Origin: Otatea glauca | Taxonomy: Eukaryota; Streptophyta; Magnoliopsida; Poales; Poaceae | Assembly: GCA_036346275.1 (NCBI GenBank) | Contig: CM070725.1 | Location: 40,052,104-40,116,103, forward strand | Direction: 5' to 3' | Length of the DNA stretch: 64,000 nt | Part shown: positions 1 through 11,700 of the stretch, in pieces | How the letters are laid out: each line of letters starts with the position of its first letter | Numbering within the stretch: the stretch's first letter is position 1 | The notes under the pieces: model-generated | The model's input: the letters and a program-made list of their open reading frames with translations, nothing else | Databases searched by the model: none | What the model was told of the DNA's origin: nothing | Translations under genes and position numbers: made by a program

Positions 1-664
1 AATAGTCAAAATTGTTCTCACAGCTTACCTGTCTTGAGTTAAGTTCTGTCATTGTGTCTTACTGTCTTGTGTGTCAGGCACTCAGGCTAGAAAATACCTT
101 TTGTGGTCAATCTTTTTGGTTCGTGATGTAGCGTTGCAAAAACATGTAGAGAACTAGCAGTTTCTTGCAGGATAATTTAACTGTAGTAAAGCAAAACTCC
201 TCTAAAGTAACAAAGTTCATTTGGATGAAGTTGTTTGTCAGACTTTTGATTAATGGCCTATGCAAATATATTTGTTTTATCTATTAGCATGTGATTGTTG
301 TGTGTGGTTTAGAGTCAGTTTCAATAGGCGACTTGACTTTCTCTAGGGGGATATAGATCTTGGTTGTATTGCAGTTTCAAAATTTTGTAGCTGCTGCTCT
401 TCTATGATTGTTTGTCATAACTATCATTTATATTATTAGTGTCTTTTTCGTTAAGTTTCTTGAAGTAGATTTAGCAGGACTACCTTGATCAATGTTGTTT
501 AAAAAGATAGGAACTAACTCATGCTATTGTGAACTAATAGTTAACAACTTGAACCTTCTCTTTTTTCTTGTTTTAATCCTTGAAATATTCTCTTTGTATT
601 ATCGCTCTTTTCTTAGTTTGTTCCCACCTATCCTTTCTTTGATATTCTTCCTGTGCCTTACCAG
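1..664. other. Non-coding, probable intron or gene flank
   Basis: No open frame of note. The sequence is T-rich, especially in its last 150 bases, which run into a CAG at 664 that could be a 3' splice site. This fits an intron of a gene entering from the left, but no upstream exon can be identified. Confidence 0.3.
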
Positions 665-910
665 ATTTTAGCAGACCATGCATATCTCCACTCACATATC
701 CGTTCTTCTCTGATGTTAACAAATTTTGCTCAAGAGTATGCATCCTACTCTCATTCTTATTCTATTAATGTAACAAGTTGGAAGCCAGGAACACCTAGTT
801 GTCTGAACAATGTGCATCAAAACTTGACCATTCCATTTACAGGCTTAGATAATCGCTCATTTCATGGAAATTGTGTGCCTGTTACACCAAAGAGGACATT
901 GGTCCAGTAG
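665..910 (+). CDS. Possible terminal coding exon of an unrecognised gene
   Basis: An open frame follows a pyrimidine-rich tract and CAG (ending at 664) and closes with TAG at 908-910. A second possible acceptor lies at 674. The frame has no internal ATG start near its left edge, so it would have to be an internal or last exon. The roughly 80-residue peptide is rich in Ser, Asn, His and Tyr (it contains NVTSWKPGTPSCLNN) and shows no domain I recognise. Codon use is not strongly grass-exon-like, and a chance frame in 3' flank is a real alternative. No neighbour in the window supports a function. Confidence 0.28.
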   Translation: MLADHAYLHSHIRSSLMLTNFAQEYASYSHSYSINVTSWKPGTPSCLNNVHQNLTIPFTGLDNRSFHGNCVPVTPKRTLVQ

Positions 911-2000
911 GATCCACGAACAACCTTGACCCTGGAGAAATTACAATGTTATATGCCTATTGCCCTATCCTCATATAATTGGTTTTCTGCCCGCAAGCTT
1001 CTATTCTGATTTCTGACATACCTTTACCAGTGGATTTGAGTTGCTCAGTTGAACTTTTTATTATGAAAGCTGAAATCACCCTGCTTTACGAATGTTCACT
1101 TTGCACATAATATAAATCACTTTTATTCAGCCAAAAAAAGCTGAGACAAAAAAGGCTTCCATGTCCATCTCAGTTTTGGTGAATGATTGCTTTAGTTGTG
1201 GCAAACTAGCATGGCATGTAAACATTAAGAAAGCAATGACTGTTCAAATTATCAAGTTGTGAAATGAATAAATTATATCATGTGAGATTAAACCGATATA
1301 TCCAAAGAATAAAGGATATCGGTGATTGATTCTTAAAGTGCCATTCAGTAGCATCTGTTTGACTTTTTATAATCTTCACTTTGTTAGTACCATATATTAT
1401 TCCTCAAAGCTTGCAAAATCTTGCAGTTTGTTGTGCTCATATTCTTCTGCCATTTGTGCTTTTTTTCAGGTGATAAGGTAGCTGTTGTTAGCTGTCAGAC
1501 AAGAAGAGTAGAAAGAAGGCCGCCATATGCCTTGTCCTTCCGGTTTCTGCTTTCGCGCGAACGAGTTGCCTCCGCCAAGTGCCTTTCTCACTACATGATA
1601 CTAGCGTGCTGTTACATGGTGAATTAAGTTGTCCTGTGCAGAGACCGAGGGCACTGTTGCATTTCTTCTCAATACCTTGTATATTGGTCAATTTTATTTC
1701 TTTCGCAATAAATATGTGTAATTGGTAATGTCCTTTTCTATTTTGCCTTGTGGCTTGTGGAGAATTGGCAAGAGAATGATTGTGAAGGGCATGGCCAGTC
1801 GGCACGTGAGGACATGCCTCGTCATTTTGGTTTGTGTTGCCAAGAAGTGCCGCACTTGAGCTTGTCTGATTTACCCACTCGATGAAATTGCAAGTACAAA
1901 TGTACAATGCCCTACCCTTCCTTCCAGACCTTGCTTCAACGTAAGACGTATCAGAAGATTGTGGGGCCGCCTTGAGCTTTTTCATTCGCAAGATAACACT
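911..2000. other. Probable 3' flank or UTR of the left-edge gene
   Basis: No convincing coding frame. A T-rich tract ending in CAG at about 1470, followed by multiple stops and AATAAA-like signals near 1707 (gcaataaatatg), would fit a spliced 3' UTR and poly(A) region. The reverse frame of 189 codons over 1488-2057 overlaps a simple repeat and has no domain, so it is not called. Confidence 0.25.
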
Positions 2001-2024
2001 GCTGTGCTGTGCTGTGCTGTGCTG
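2001..2024. repeat. (GCTGT)n pentanucleotide microsatellite
   Basis: Four tandem copies of GCTGT followed by GCTG. It is a short simple repeat in non-coding sequence. Confidence 0.9.
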
Positions 2025-2787
2025 GATTCTGTAATGTCGTTGCATTCTGTTAACCACATACCTGAAGACTGAAGCTGAGCGAGAGCCTTTCTGCAGATGT
2101 CGTGCCCTGGATCATCATTCAAGGAGTGGCTGTACTCGTATTGTATTTAAGAAAATTGTTCCTTTGATATATGCTTGACATGCCCCGTGCCTCAAATCTC
2201 CTACTCTCGATACTTAACTAACTTCTGTGCTGACTTCTGCTCAAATATACTCTTGCCATTGTGCCAAATTGACATCTGCTCTACAGGATGTAATCGTTTA
2301 CACTTCGCATTTGAGGAGCATCCGAGCATGTCCAGGAGATGGGGATTTCAGTTCAACTCAGTTCCTTCCGTGGTGATATTACAGCATACAGTGATGATGT
2401 TTAATGTCAACTTCACAAACAGCGGCAAGATGCTCGTAATTGGTTATTTAGGCAGATTATTTTCTCTTCATTGAAATAGAACAGTGATTACATGGATACC
2501 GTACAAACCCCAACCATCTCCAAGAAATATTTGCATAGGCATTCAGTGCGCAAGACATTGCAGATTATGCACTAGAAATGAATTAAAGACTCGATGTTGT
2601 CAAGTGCAACGAAGCTTCGTAGTACTATAGGACTATGGAGGAGTACTTGGTAAGATAAAACTTCAAGCGAAGCTTCCTATCAATATGATCCTATCAAGGT
2701 GACGGCAGATATGTATGGGACTAACGGGTGGCTTTGAACCCGATCCATGGCCTCATCATGGTTATAGCCTTATAGCTACAAGTATCT
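2025..2787. other. Intergenic, nothing identified
   Basis: No domain-bearing frame, no terminal inverted repeats and no RNA gene seen. The 99-codon plus-strand frame at 2175-2474 shows no recognisable motif. Confidence 0.4.
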
Positions 2788-2880
2788 TAGGCCGTGTTTG
2801 GAAACGCATGAATTTCACGGAAAAAAATTCACTTCTTTCGTAAGTTAAAATAATCTTGCTGCGTCCAAAACGGAGCCTAA
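2788..2880. mobile_element. Short MITE-like element with GGCC-GTTTGG type ends
   Basis: The left end reads TTAGGCCGTGTTTGGAAACG. The right end, read in reverse, starts TTAGGCTCCGTTTTGGACG, giving imperfect terminal inverted repeats. The flanking TTA/TAA would suit a Tourist-like (PIF/Harbinger) element. At about 93 bp it is very short, and the match is imperfect, so the superfamily is tentative. A second start-like sequence (GGCCCTGTTCGG at 2941) has no partner end. Confidence 0.45.
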
Positions 2881-3029
2881 GCCAATTTGATCCGTCCACT
2901 GAATCGATCAGATGTCTTTTGAGGCCATCCTAATTTGTCAGGCCCTGTTCGGTGGCAGGAATCTTCATAGTTCATATACTTCGTGCTGAATTTTAGGTTG
3001 GTTCAACCATGTGTTAGTAATAAATAAGA

Positions 3030-3471
3030 TGACTCATACCTAATCTTTTAGAATTTAGAAAGATGTGCTAGATGAATCCTAATAGGATTAGGATTCCTGA
3101 TCCTAATAGAAGCAGAATTCTTATTTGCTTTGGAGGAGAACTAGAGAGGCTATATAAAACCAAAGAGTGGTCATGAAGAACCCAAGTAATCAAGAAGTCA
3201 CAAAGTAACTCATCTAAAGCAAGAGGTGCACGAGATGATTAGAAACTAGATTTTTTTATAACTAGATTCTTGTATAGGGCAAGGATCCAAGAGTCCTAAA
3301 AGGTTCGAGAGGTTGTGAGAGAGCAACAATCTGTTTTAAGGTTGAGTTTAAAAAATTTGCGATCGGCTTTTCCAAATCTTTTTCTCTCGTCGTGGTTACT
3401 TCAATGTTGTTATTTTGGTTCTCCATATAAGATTCATTTTCTTTGTTCTTGAGACCGTTCACGCTTGTGCT
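3030..3471 (+). repeat. 5' LTR remnant of degenerate copia
   Basis: It is collinear with 5252-5702, sharing the block tagatgaatcctaatagg, a TATA box (ctatataaaa, about 3151-3160) and the stretch around gcaagaggtgcacgag. The first roughly 90 bases present in the other repeat are missing, so this LTR looks truncated at its left end. Confidence 0.75.
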
Positions 3472-3539
3472 GTATCTCATAAAACTCTCATCTAATCAGG
3501 GGCTGCTATGCATAAGAAGGGATATCAGAGTGTAATAAG

Positions 3540-3550
3540 TGGTATCAGAG
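3540..3550 (+). other. Primer binding site, initiator tRNA-Met type
   Basis: TGGTATCAGAG is complementary to the 3' end of plant initiator tRNA-Met, as in most plant copia elements. It lies about 68 bases after the recognisable LTR end rather than the usual few bases. A degenerate relative (gatatcagag) occurs at about 3521. Confidence 0.7.
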
Positions 3551-3729
3551 ACAATGTCGTATTAATCAAATTTGTGAGAAGTTTGGTAAAGTGTCAGGTG
3601 GCACAAAATCAAGATCGATGTCGACGATATGGAATCAAGTAAAGAAATTTGACGATGGAGGAATTTCAGCGTGTGGCAATACATGGTGAAGGATATCCTT
3701 ATCCGATAAGAATTAATCGTTTACAGGGA

Positions 3730-4424
3730 CAAACTGAAAAAGACGTCCGTTAAAGACTAAAAGGTAATGGAGCGAAAGACTGTCAGTACAATCCTTTTAT
3801 ATCTCTCTAATGAGGTAAAGTACTCGGTGATCAAGGAGAATTTACCGAAGAAATTATAGAAGGACTTAGAAGAATTATATATAGCGAAGTCGCTAACAAA
3901 CCTATGAGTGCTGAAGCGACAACTATATAGGTTGCACATTAGGAAGGTATACGGTTTATTGACCATCTCAATGCTTTAACAAGCTTATCAAATAACTGAT
4001 TAGCGTGGATGAGAAAATTGAGGAGAACAATATAGTCATCATACTGACATCATCTCTGCCATCATCATGGGGGCAATTGTTGATGAATATTCTTGTCGAG
4101 AAAAGCACTCTCAATTCAATGAGATAGTTGCATATCTATTGGAAGCAGAGTCCTTGAAAAAACCTTCAGAATCTTTTATTCTCGAGTGATCAAGCATTGG
4201 CTACAGTAGGTGTTGCTAGTAAAAGTAGGAGTTACATGAAAATGAAGGGCAAGAGCAACGACACAAGTGTTTGCTATCTATGTGACGAGGAATGTCACAT
4301 AATAAAGGATTGTCTGAGTTTGAAGCAAATGAAGGGTGCATGCTTAACGGCACACGTGTGTGCTATCTATGTAATGAGGAAGGTATATACTTGCGTTAGT
4401 CAATCGGGTACTTCTCATAGATAG
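3730..4424 (+). pseudogene. Copia gag remnant with one CCHC zinc knuckle
   Basis: Fragments of copia gag (retrotransposon capsid, UBN2-like) can be read in shifting frames across this stretch, with several stops. The clearest piece, at about 4267-4310, has the order C-X2-C-X4-H-X4-C (CYLCDEECHIIKDC), a nucleic-acid-binding zinc knuckle. The capsid part upstream is fragmented by stops and indels. There is no usable continuous reading frame, so no protein is expected. It continues into the protease remnant to its right. Confidence 0.6.
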
Positions 4425-4457
4425 ATATTAGATTTAGGTTATTACTTTCATATATGT

Positions 4458-4682
4458 TTGGTGAGGGAGATATTTGACGAAGGATCACTACGTCCGGCAT
4501 ATAGAACTCTTCACTTGGTTGATTGTAAGGAGTATGCAATTAATAAGGTGGGAACAGTAACATTAGAGATGTATGACGAAGCACTTCGCACATTAATGGG
4601 AGTTCTGTATGTTCCCGGCTTAAAGAAAAATCTAATATCTATGAAGTCGCTTAAACTCGAAGGTTGTGAGGTATCATTTTGA
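4458..4682 (+). pseudogene. Copia protease / pre-integrase remnant
   Basis: The frame contains a segment typical of the region after the copia aspartic protease (LRTLMGVLYVPGLKKNLISM), where VPxLxxNLIS is a family signature. The catalytic DSG/DSA motif expected upstream is not readable. The frame stops at 4680 and no integrase HHCC or DDE residues follow. This is the last recognisable coding piece before the 3' LTR. Confidence 0.65.
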
Positions 4683-5142
4683 GGTGAAGAAATGCGAGTT
4701 ACTTGCAAAGGGCAAGTGACCATAAAAAGTATCTAAGATACTAATTGATGGGTAAACCTAAAGGAAGGGCAATCAATGGGAGGTCTGATAAAAATCCTGA
4801 TCAGGAGCAGGAAACCGCGTCATCAACGGTAGGTAATCAGATCTCAACTGCAGCTATGTGCGAAACTGCAAAGATGGTTGTAATATCTAGCTACGCAAAG
4901 GTGAAGGTGTGAGCTGTTGGAGGAAGCAAGACGTGCTGGGACCAACCACGAAGCACCATCGAGCAAGTGAAGCTCGGAGGTGGTACAAACCTATGTTATA
5001 GAGGGCTATAGGAACATAAGGTGTGGTTAACTAAAATACGCAAATAAATGTCTCTTAGGTGGAGGGTTCGGATGGCTAAGCCCGAACACTAATAAGCACA
5101 TGGTGGTGATGTGTATGAGCCCCTATGGTGGGGGCACTCCTA

Positions 5143-5160
5143 AAGTTGGGAGGAAAAAAA
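5143..5160 (+). other. Polypurine tract of degenerate copia
   Basis: The purine-rich run gttgggaggaaaaaaa abuts a TG start at 5161. This is the usual plus-strand primer position and fixes the left end of the 3' LTR. Confidence 0.6.
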
Positions 5161-5702
5161 TGAAAAATATATGGAGCCGACTTGGAGCGAGTTTTTTTAG
5201 GAGTACGATGACTTCAATGGATAAAAGTCAATGGGATATTATTAAAAATGGTGATTTATGTCTAGCACTTTAGAATTTAGAAATGTGTGCTAGATGAATC
5301 CTAATAGGATTAGGATTCCCAATCCTAATAGAGTAGGATTCCTATTTATTTTAGAGGAGAACTAGAGAGGCTATATAAACTTAGGGGTGGTCATAGAGAA
5401 CCCAAGTAACGAAGAAACCGCAAAGTAACTCATCAAAAGCAAGAGGTGCACGAGAGGATTAGAAACTCAGTTATTCTTTAGCACTAGATTCTTGTATAGG
5501 GTAAGGATCTGAGGATCCTAAAAGGTTCGAGAGGTTGTTCGAGAGCAACAATCTCTTGTACACTATTGAGGTTGTGCTTAAAAAAATTTGTGGTCGGTTT
5601 CGTCAAATCTTTCTCTTTTGTCGTGGTTGCTTCAATGTTGTTATTTTGGTTCTCTATACAAGATTCATCTTCATCGTTCTTGACACCGTGCACACTCGTA
5701 CA
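5161..5702 (+). repeat. 3' LTR of degenerate copia
   Basis: It starts TG after the polypurine tract and ends CA (tcgtaca). From 5252 on it is collinear with 3030-3471, including the TATA box at about 5371 (ctatataaa). An alternative reading puts the LTR start at 5252, where similarity to the left copy begins. Confidence 0.7.
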
Positions 5703-5734
5703 AATCTACCCATATGATTTTCATGTATCCAGTT

Positions 5735-5825
5735 TAAACATTAAAAAAGACATTAACAGTCAAAGTTTCAAAAGTTTGACTGTACCAGTGTATAAAATGA
5801 CAACTATTTATGACAGGAGGGAGTA
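5735..5825. mobile_element. Stowaway-type MITE remnant (one end only)
   Basis: It ends in gacaggagggagta, the inverse of the grass Stowaway start TACTCCCTCC. It is preceded by the usual interior (caaagtttcaaaagtttgac). The opposite terminal repeat is missing or has diverged beyond recognition. Confidence 0.55.
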
Positions 5826-6807
5826 CATATATATATACATTCTTATGATGTATTTTGGTTTTTTTAAAAAGATATATTTTGTCATCAAACTCTTCTTAGC
5901 ATTTCCAATGTTTCTAAAGCACCTCAAAATTATTAGCAACAATATATATTAATCCAAAACACCACCCCAATATATAATTAGTCTAATGCACCCAAATTGT
6001 CCATTAGTACGAAACAAATTGTAAAAAATTGTTGGTGCACGATTTGTATGCTTTTCTCGACACATTTATCAACATTTTATGTGGTTTTCTATGTTTAATT
6101 GCATCATTTGGAAACTAAACCTAAAGATTCCAAAAGATGTTGGATATTTTAGTGATGTGAAAGGAATACACTAAAACACGTCATATTTGGCTGGAAAGAG
6201 CTGACAAGCAACTTCCTCAAAAATGTGCCAAATGAGCATCATCAAATGAAAAATTGAAAGTTAGCATGACCTCCGCCTTGTCGAAATGATCTAATTGCAT
6301 ATATTATTTGCCGAAATCAGAGGTCGAACATGAAAGTTATGAAGTCCGAAACTCATCGAAACCCTACTTGACAGGCCCCTATGCAGCTTAGCTCACAGTG
6401 TGCGCCTGTAACACCCTAGTCCAAAATTCTCTCAATACCCAGCCCACCCATGGGGCGAACCCGCACATAACACCCCGCTTACACTTTCGTCCTTGCTTCG
6501 TGTAAAAGGGTTAACACAAAAATGCTACATTTGGACCCAATAGACATTATATACTACTACAACTCACTTTAGATAAGCAATATGGGACTAATCTCACCAC
6601 TACTCCACATGGGCCTCCACACTAACGGAGGGAATTACAACACCAATTGGCTCTCAAGGTTCTGAGACCCTCTTTTGGCCCAAATAGAAGCCCAAGGACA
6701 AAGTGCATGCCGGTGCAAGCCCAGTGTGGCTAGGCACACATTTTGGAAGGTTCACGAGCAGACTTTGAGTTTGTAGAGATTCTAGTGCTGCCCCACGTAC
6801 GCCTTGC
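5826..6807. other. Unclassified repeat-like intergenic DNA
   Basis: No coding frame with a domain. The stretch 6413-6807 starts TGTAACACCCTAG, a common start of grass Gypsy LTRs, but no matching end, primer site or partner repeat is visible. It may be an LTR fragment that was present before the SIRE element arrived at 6808. Confidence 0.35.
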
Positions 6808-7583
6808 TGTAGGATCAAGGAAAACCGACTAGAGGGGGTGAATATGAGGTTTTTTTAAAAATATTTGGCTCTAAGTGCAATAGATGATCAAGTGATACTA
6901 GAATTGAGAATTTTAACAATTAAAGCCTAAATCATCTAGGTTTCACTAAGGGCACCAACAAGCTATATCTAAGCAATTCAACAATCCTAGAGAGATGATT
7001 AAAGCTAAATACACCAGGAAAGTAAATTACTCAAATTTAAATACAAGAGAGCAAACCACAAAAGATGGACACAAGAATTTTATCTCGTGGTCTCGAAGAC
7101 TTGCCGGTCTCACCTAATCCACGTTGAGAAAGCTTGAACGAATCAAGCCGGCTCCTTACGCAATTGAGCATCCCTCGATCACTAGTGGTAGATCTTCCTC
7201 TCTACAGGTAGGCGAGCTCTGGCATTCACAATCCACCGGGCCTCTTCACAAGCTTCTTTGAAGAGATCACCAGTTCTCACACCTCCAAGCGTTTAGAAGG
7301 CGGCACTCTCCAACAGAATAGACCTTAATGCTTGCTTGAAGTTGATCAAGTGTCTAATAGCTTAACTTTAATGAACACACTTGAATTTCTCTCAACAACT
7401 CACAAAATGCTCTAGAGATGATGAGAGACTTGCAAGGGCTCACAAATATGCAATGAATTACCAAGAGACTAGCCTTGCTGCAGGTGTGGGTGTATTTATA
7501 GCCCTCACCTATAAATCTAGCTGTTGGGGGTAAAATCCTAAAAAATTCAGCAAATTCGGTACTACTGCCCATGTAGGACCGGT
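6808..7583 (-). repeat. Old SIRE-type LTR, left part
   Basis: It starts TGTAGGATCAAGG and shares the layout ccgactagagggggtgaat with the younger LTRs at 7584, 13002 and 26527, but it is clearly diverged. It contains TTTATAG near 7495, matching the TATA position (minus strand) in the younger copies. It is interrupted by the solo LTR at 7584 and resumes at 10904. Confidence 0.7.
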
Positions 7584-10500
7584 TGTAAGATCGAGGATGC
7601 CGACTAGAGGGGGGTGAATAGGCGACTTTAAAAAATTTTCTCATTAAATACACGCTCTATTGATCTCTATGTCAAAACCTAAACAATAATCAATGCGAAA
7701 GCGATAAACTAAGGTTTTGATAAATTAAAACCTAAATCAACTAGGCTCACTAAGTGCACTAGCTAATTATGCCTCTACTCAAGGATATACAATTCTAAAG
7801 ACAATCAAGCAATTTAATTCTAGGAATGTAAATTGCAACAATGTAAATAGAGAATTAAAAGCAAACATAAAGAGGCACACTGATGTTTTACCGTGGTGTT
7901 CGGAGACTTATCGGTCTCCCCTAATCCACGTTGAGACAAGCCCAAACCACTTTGGACCAGCTCCACGAATTGAGCACCCGCCTCGATTCCACTAGTGGTA
8001 GCTCTTTCCCTCTCCGGGTAGGCGAGCTCCGGCCTTCACAACTTTGCCGGGCCTTCTCACAATCTTCTTGAGAAGGTCACCGCGCAAGACGCCTCCACAC
8101 GCCGTCTAGGTGTCAGCTAACACCAAGAGTAATAAGCCAAGCCCTCTAGCTTGAGCCTCACCAAGTGCAACACATGCACAAGGGTGATCACCGAGTGCAA
8201 CACATGCACAAAGCTTCCCTCAAGTGCAACACATGCACAAGAGGCTCTCAATCCTCTCCTAAATGCAACACATGCAAATAGGGCTTACTCTTAGCTCAAA
8301 AACCAAATGGAAGAGAGCAACACATGCACACAACTCCCACAAACCTTCCCAAGGTCAGCAACACCCAAATGCCAGCCCTAAGGCTCCTTTTATAGCCTTC
8401 CCAAAGAAAACTAGCCGTTTGGGGGGGGGGACAGGCAAAAAGTGCAGCAAACCAGGTGCTACCGCCCTACTAGGGCTGGTAGCACCGACTTCTAGGCTAA
8501 CGGTCACTTTCGTGCATTAAAAACGCCAAAAACTAGCCATTGCTGCAGTACCCTGGTGTTACCGCCCATCTAGGACCGGTAACACCTGCCATTTCCACCA
8601 AAAACACTTCTCTGGAGTTTTTACACCTCCTCTGGGCCGGTAGTACTGCCCCGGGCAGTGCTACCACTTATCTAAGGCCGGTGCTACCACTATTACAGCC
8701 ACTAAAACGCTTATCACGAGGGCTCACTCTCTTGTTTTGATTTAGGTGATTTTTGATTCTATATGAAGCTTATCACGAGGGCTACAATATCCACCCATTT
8801 TCAAGATTTAAGCAACCATAGATATTTTTAAATATCACAAGTTTAAAATCTGATTTCTCGAAATCCCTCACATAGACTTGATCAAGAGTGTGACTACAAG
8901 CTAGAGAGAGTCAATAATATCAAATCTTACGCCATTTGGTGATCAACTCATGGTCAAAATAATTTGCAACACACATTTGCAAATAAACTGAGAACCCATG
9001 AGATCAATTCTCTAGTCATGTAAGGATCAACACATGATCCCGACACTTTGCAAAACACATTTACAAATGCCAACATATGCTCTAGGATCAAAACCATAAC
9101 CTCTAGATTATTTGCAAAACACATTTGCAAATAGAAAAATCATAAACTTTACTTAGCCTTGTGATGATCAACACATCATCAAATCACAAGCTAAAACACC
9201 GATGCATGAGCTCTCACCTTTTGCAACACATGCAAAACTTAGCTCCACGCAAAAATCACATAAACCAAATTACATGAGCTATCACCCTTTTTGCAACACA
9301 TGCAAATCCATAGCTCCATGCAAAAACCAAATCGATTAAGATTTAATAAGAAGCGAGCATGAGCTCCCTTATTTGCAACACATGCAAATACTTAGCTCAT
9401 GCAAAATCAAAACAAGAGAGTGAGCTAGAGTGAACCGGATTGAGTTCATCAACACATGATGAAGCTCAAGCTATAAGACTCGACCCCTCTTAATAATATG
9501 GTAACCTATAATAGCAACCCGGTCTCCCATCCAAACACCGAGACTGGTAAAAGACTAAGAACACATCCTTAGCCCTAGCTAGTTATACCTTTGCCTCTAA
9601 CGCATCCACTTGGAGCTTTTATGATTTCCATCATCTTCTCTCCAAGTCGGAATCTTCATCTTGTTCATCAACACATGATGAACTCCCCTTGTCTTAGCTT
9701 CGGGATCCTCTTTTGAAGCTCATCAACACATGATGATGTACTTGTCCCGTTTATCCATCTCAACCTTGGACTTAACCTATTTCAAACTCATTGAAAGTGT
9801 TAGTCCAAATTACATGGTTGTCTCAATCATCATTGCACTCCATTAACACATAAGGGATGCTCCCAAGATCTTTTGATCTTTTCCTTTGATGATTGACCAC
9901 AACCCAAAGATAAATGGTTGAAAGATTAATTGTGTCTTGAGTATACTAATGCAACTAATGCTTTATATACACAAGAACTTTCGATTGCCCTAGGATCTAC
10001 AAAGTGAACCATCAACACATGACTAGTTCTTTATTGATTGAATGGCAACCGAACACAATTTAAATTGTATTTAAATTGTCATGAGTATATATTAACTATA
10101 CAAGTTCCATATACTCAATTCGATTGAATCTAAAAGTAATGATCCAATTTATATGGAGTGGTGAAAAGGGATCAATACTCTTAAGACCCTTAATTATAGA
10201 ATAAACTCCGTTATATGTGTGCATACAAATAATTGAACTTGAATCAATATGCACATATTCAATTTTTGATTGCTTTTGAGTTTATCCTCTATTGCCATGA
10301 GTATACTACAACTACACAAGTTAAATATACTCAAGGGGTTGTTTCAAAGTAATGATCCTTGATATAGAAAGATAAATTAGATCAATACTTTGAAACTTCA
10401 AGATTAAGCATGAACTCCCCCTAAATGTGTGCATTCATATATATATGGAGTTGAAACATTAATGCACATCTTGAGGTCTAAATAATGGTAGAGTTCATCC

Positions 10501-10898
10501 TTTAACCTGAATCCAAAATATGCATTAAAATATCGTAAAATGAATACGAGTGCATACCTTGGATTTTTCATTTTTCAATGAGATGAGACTAATCAAAGAT
10601 ATACTCAATAAAAGAGTTAGTCTCATGTTTAGATTTATCAAAAATCATAACATATTTGACATCAAAGAATGCAACAAAATATAATAATATGAACTCTAAT
10701 GCATACCTTTGATATTTCCATCTTTTTCATTCAAAAGAGACTAATAAGAGTTAAGCTCAATAAAAGAGTTAGTCTCATAAAAGATTTGTCATTAATCAAC
10801 AATTGAGACTAATCAATAGTATGATTATCAAAAGAGTTAGTCTCAATATTAGATTTGTCATTAACACCAAAAGCAACTTAATGGAGCTTGAACTTTCA
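7584..10898 (-). mobile_element. Solo LTR (3.3 kb) of the gag-only SIRE-type family
   Basis: It starts TGTAAGATCGAGG, ends CTTGAACTTTCA, and is flanked by the 5-bp duplication ccggt (7579-7583 and 10899-10903). It is collinear with 13002-16291 and 26527-29732 over its whole length but visibly more diverged. No internal sequence, primer site or second LTR adjoins it, so it is a solo LTR left by LTR-LTR recombination. Its TATA box (minus strand TATAAAA) is at 8388-8394. Several short open frames inside it are not genes. Confidence 0.9.
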
Positions 10899-10903
10899 CC
10901 GGT

Positions 10904-11685
10904 AGTACCGGCTCCCAACTCAATGGTCGAAACAATGCATTAAATGCAAGGTTTGTTGCTGTTGCTACAAAGACCCGGTACTACCACCGATGTAGGCCCA
11001 GTAGCACCGACCTCAATATTAACAAGATCGCAGATTTTTGTGCTCTTCTGGAAAAAAACACACCGCCCTTTGGGGCCGGACGGTAGTACCACTTCCACAT
11101 AGGCGGTAGCACCGGCTGGGGAAACAGCCAAAAAAACAGGCTCTCTGGAAAAAAACCTACCACTATTAGGGCCGGTACTACCGCAGCTGCGGTAATACCG
11201 CTCCCAATTGGGTGGTAGCACTGGCCGGTCAAAATTCATTCTCTCTCATTTTGAGTAAAATGCTATCAATGGCACGATATTTAGTTGAAACTCCCCCTAA
11301 AGGTGTGTATATAGATAATGAGTTGAGATCATGCATACTTATAGAGTTTTTTTGAAATTTTTGGTGGAGTTTCCTCTAAATACTAAATCCGAGGAAATAT
11401 GATGTTGAGAGAATTGAAAGAACAATGAATATATCAATATACATGCACGAAATATATAGGATCAAATATGACCATGTAAGAACCATAATGATTGATCATA
11501 AACATGAACATCCATGTAAACAAAAGCATTCAACAACCAACACAAGGTCCAAAAGCATTAAATAGCTTAACATCCAAAAGCAAAAGAGGTTAAATTAGCT
11601 AACATAACATAAATATTAAAGATCATAAGCTAATCATCTAAACTACTTTCTTTTCTCAACTACTTTGCTTCTTCCAAATCTTGCA
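10904..11685 (-). repeat. Old SIRE-type LTR, right part
   Basis: It continues the LTR begun at 6808 after the solo-LTR insertion. Its GC-rich start carries repeated GGTAGTACCG/CGGTACTACC motifs. It ends TTGCA at 11685, directly before the polypurine tract. Together with 6808-7583 it makes an LTR of about 1.56 kb. Confidence 0.65.
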
Positions 11686-11700
11686 CTTCTCCCCCTTTGG
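11686..11700 (-). other. Polypurine tract of the old SIRE-type element
   Basis: On the minus strand this reads CCAAAGGGGGAGAAG immediately before the LTR start TGCAAGA. That is the normal place and composition for plus-strand priming. Confidence 0.65.

Larger units (their letters stand above)
3030..5702 (+). mobile_element. Degenerate, internally deleted Ty1-copia element
   Basis: Two related long repeats (3030-3471 and 5161-5702) flank a short internal region with a tRNA-Met primer site, a zinc-knuckle gag remnant and a protease/pre-integrase remnant. Integrase, reverse transcriptase and RNase H are absent: the sequence goes from the pre-integrase-like end (about 4735) to the polypurine tract (about 5148) in only 0.4 kb. 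The repeats carry several indels relative to each other, so the copy is old. No target site duplication was found, in keeping with a truncated left repeat. It could only have moved with proteins from elsewhere. Confidence 0.75.

Noticed and set aside
1488..2057. 189-codon minus-strand frame
   Set aside because: It runs through a GCTGT microsatellite and likely 3' UTR, has no domain, and no supporting splice or promoter signals.
2700..2760. Possible tRNA-like stretch (ggctttgaacccgatcc)
   Set aside because: No cloverleaf with acceptor, D and anticodon arms could be drawn around it.
5252..5260. Alternative start of the 3' LTR of the degenerate copia
   Set aside because: Similarity to the left repeat begins here, but no polypurine tract precedes it. 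The purine run ending at 5160 followed by TG is the better boundary.
8165..9740. CRISPR-like array of short repeats
   Set aside because: The repeated words are imperfect inverted repeats with irregular spacing in an LTR of a plant genome. There is no repeat-spacer periodicity.
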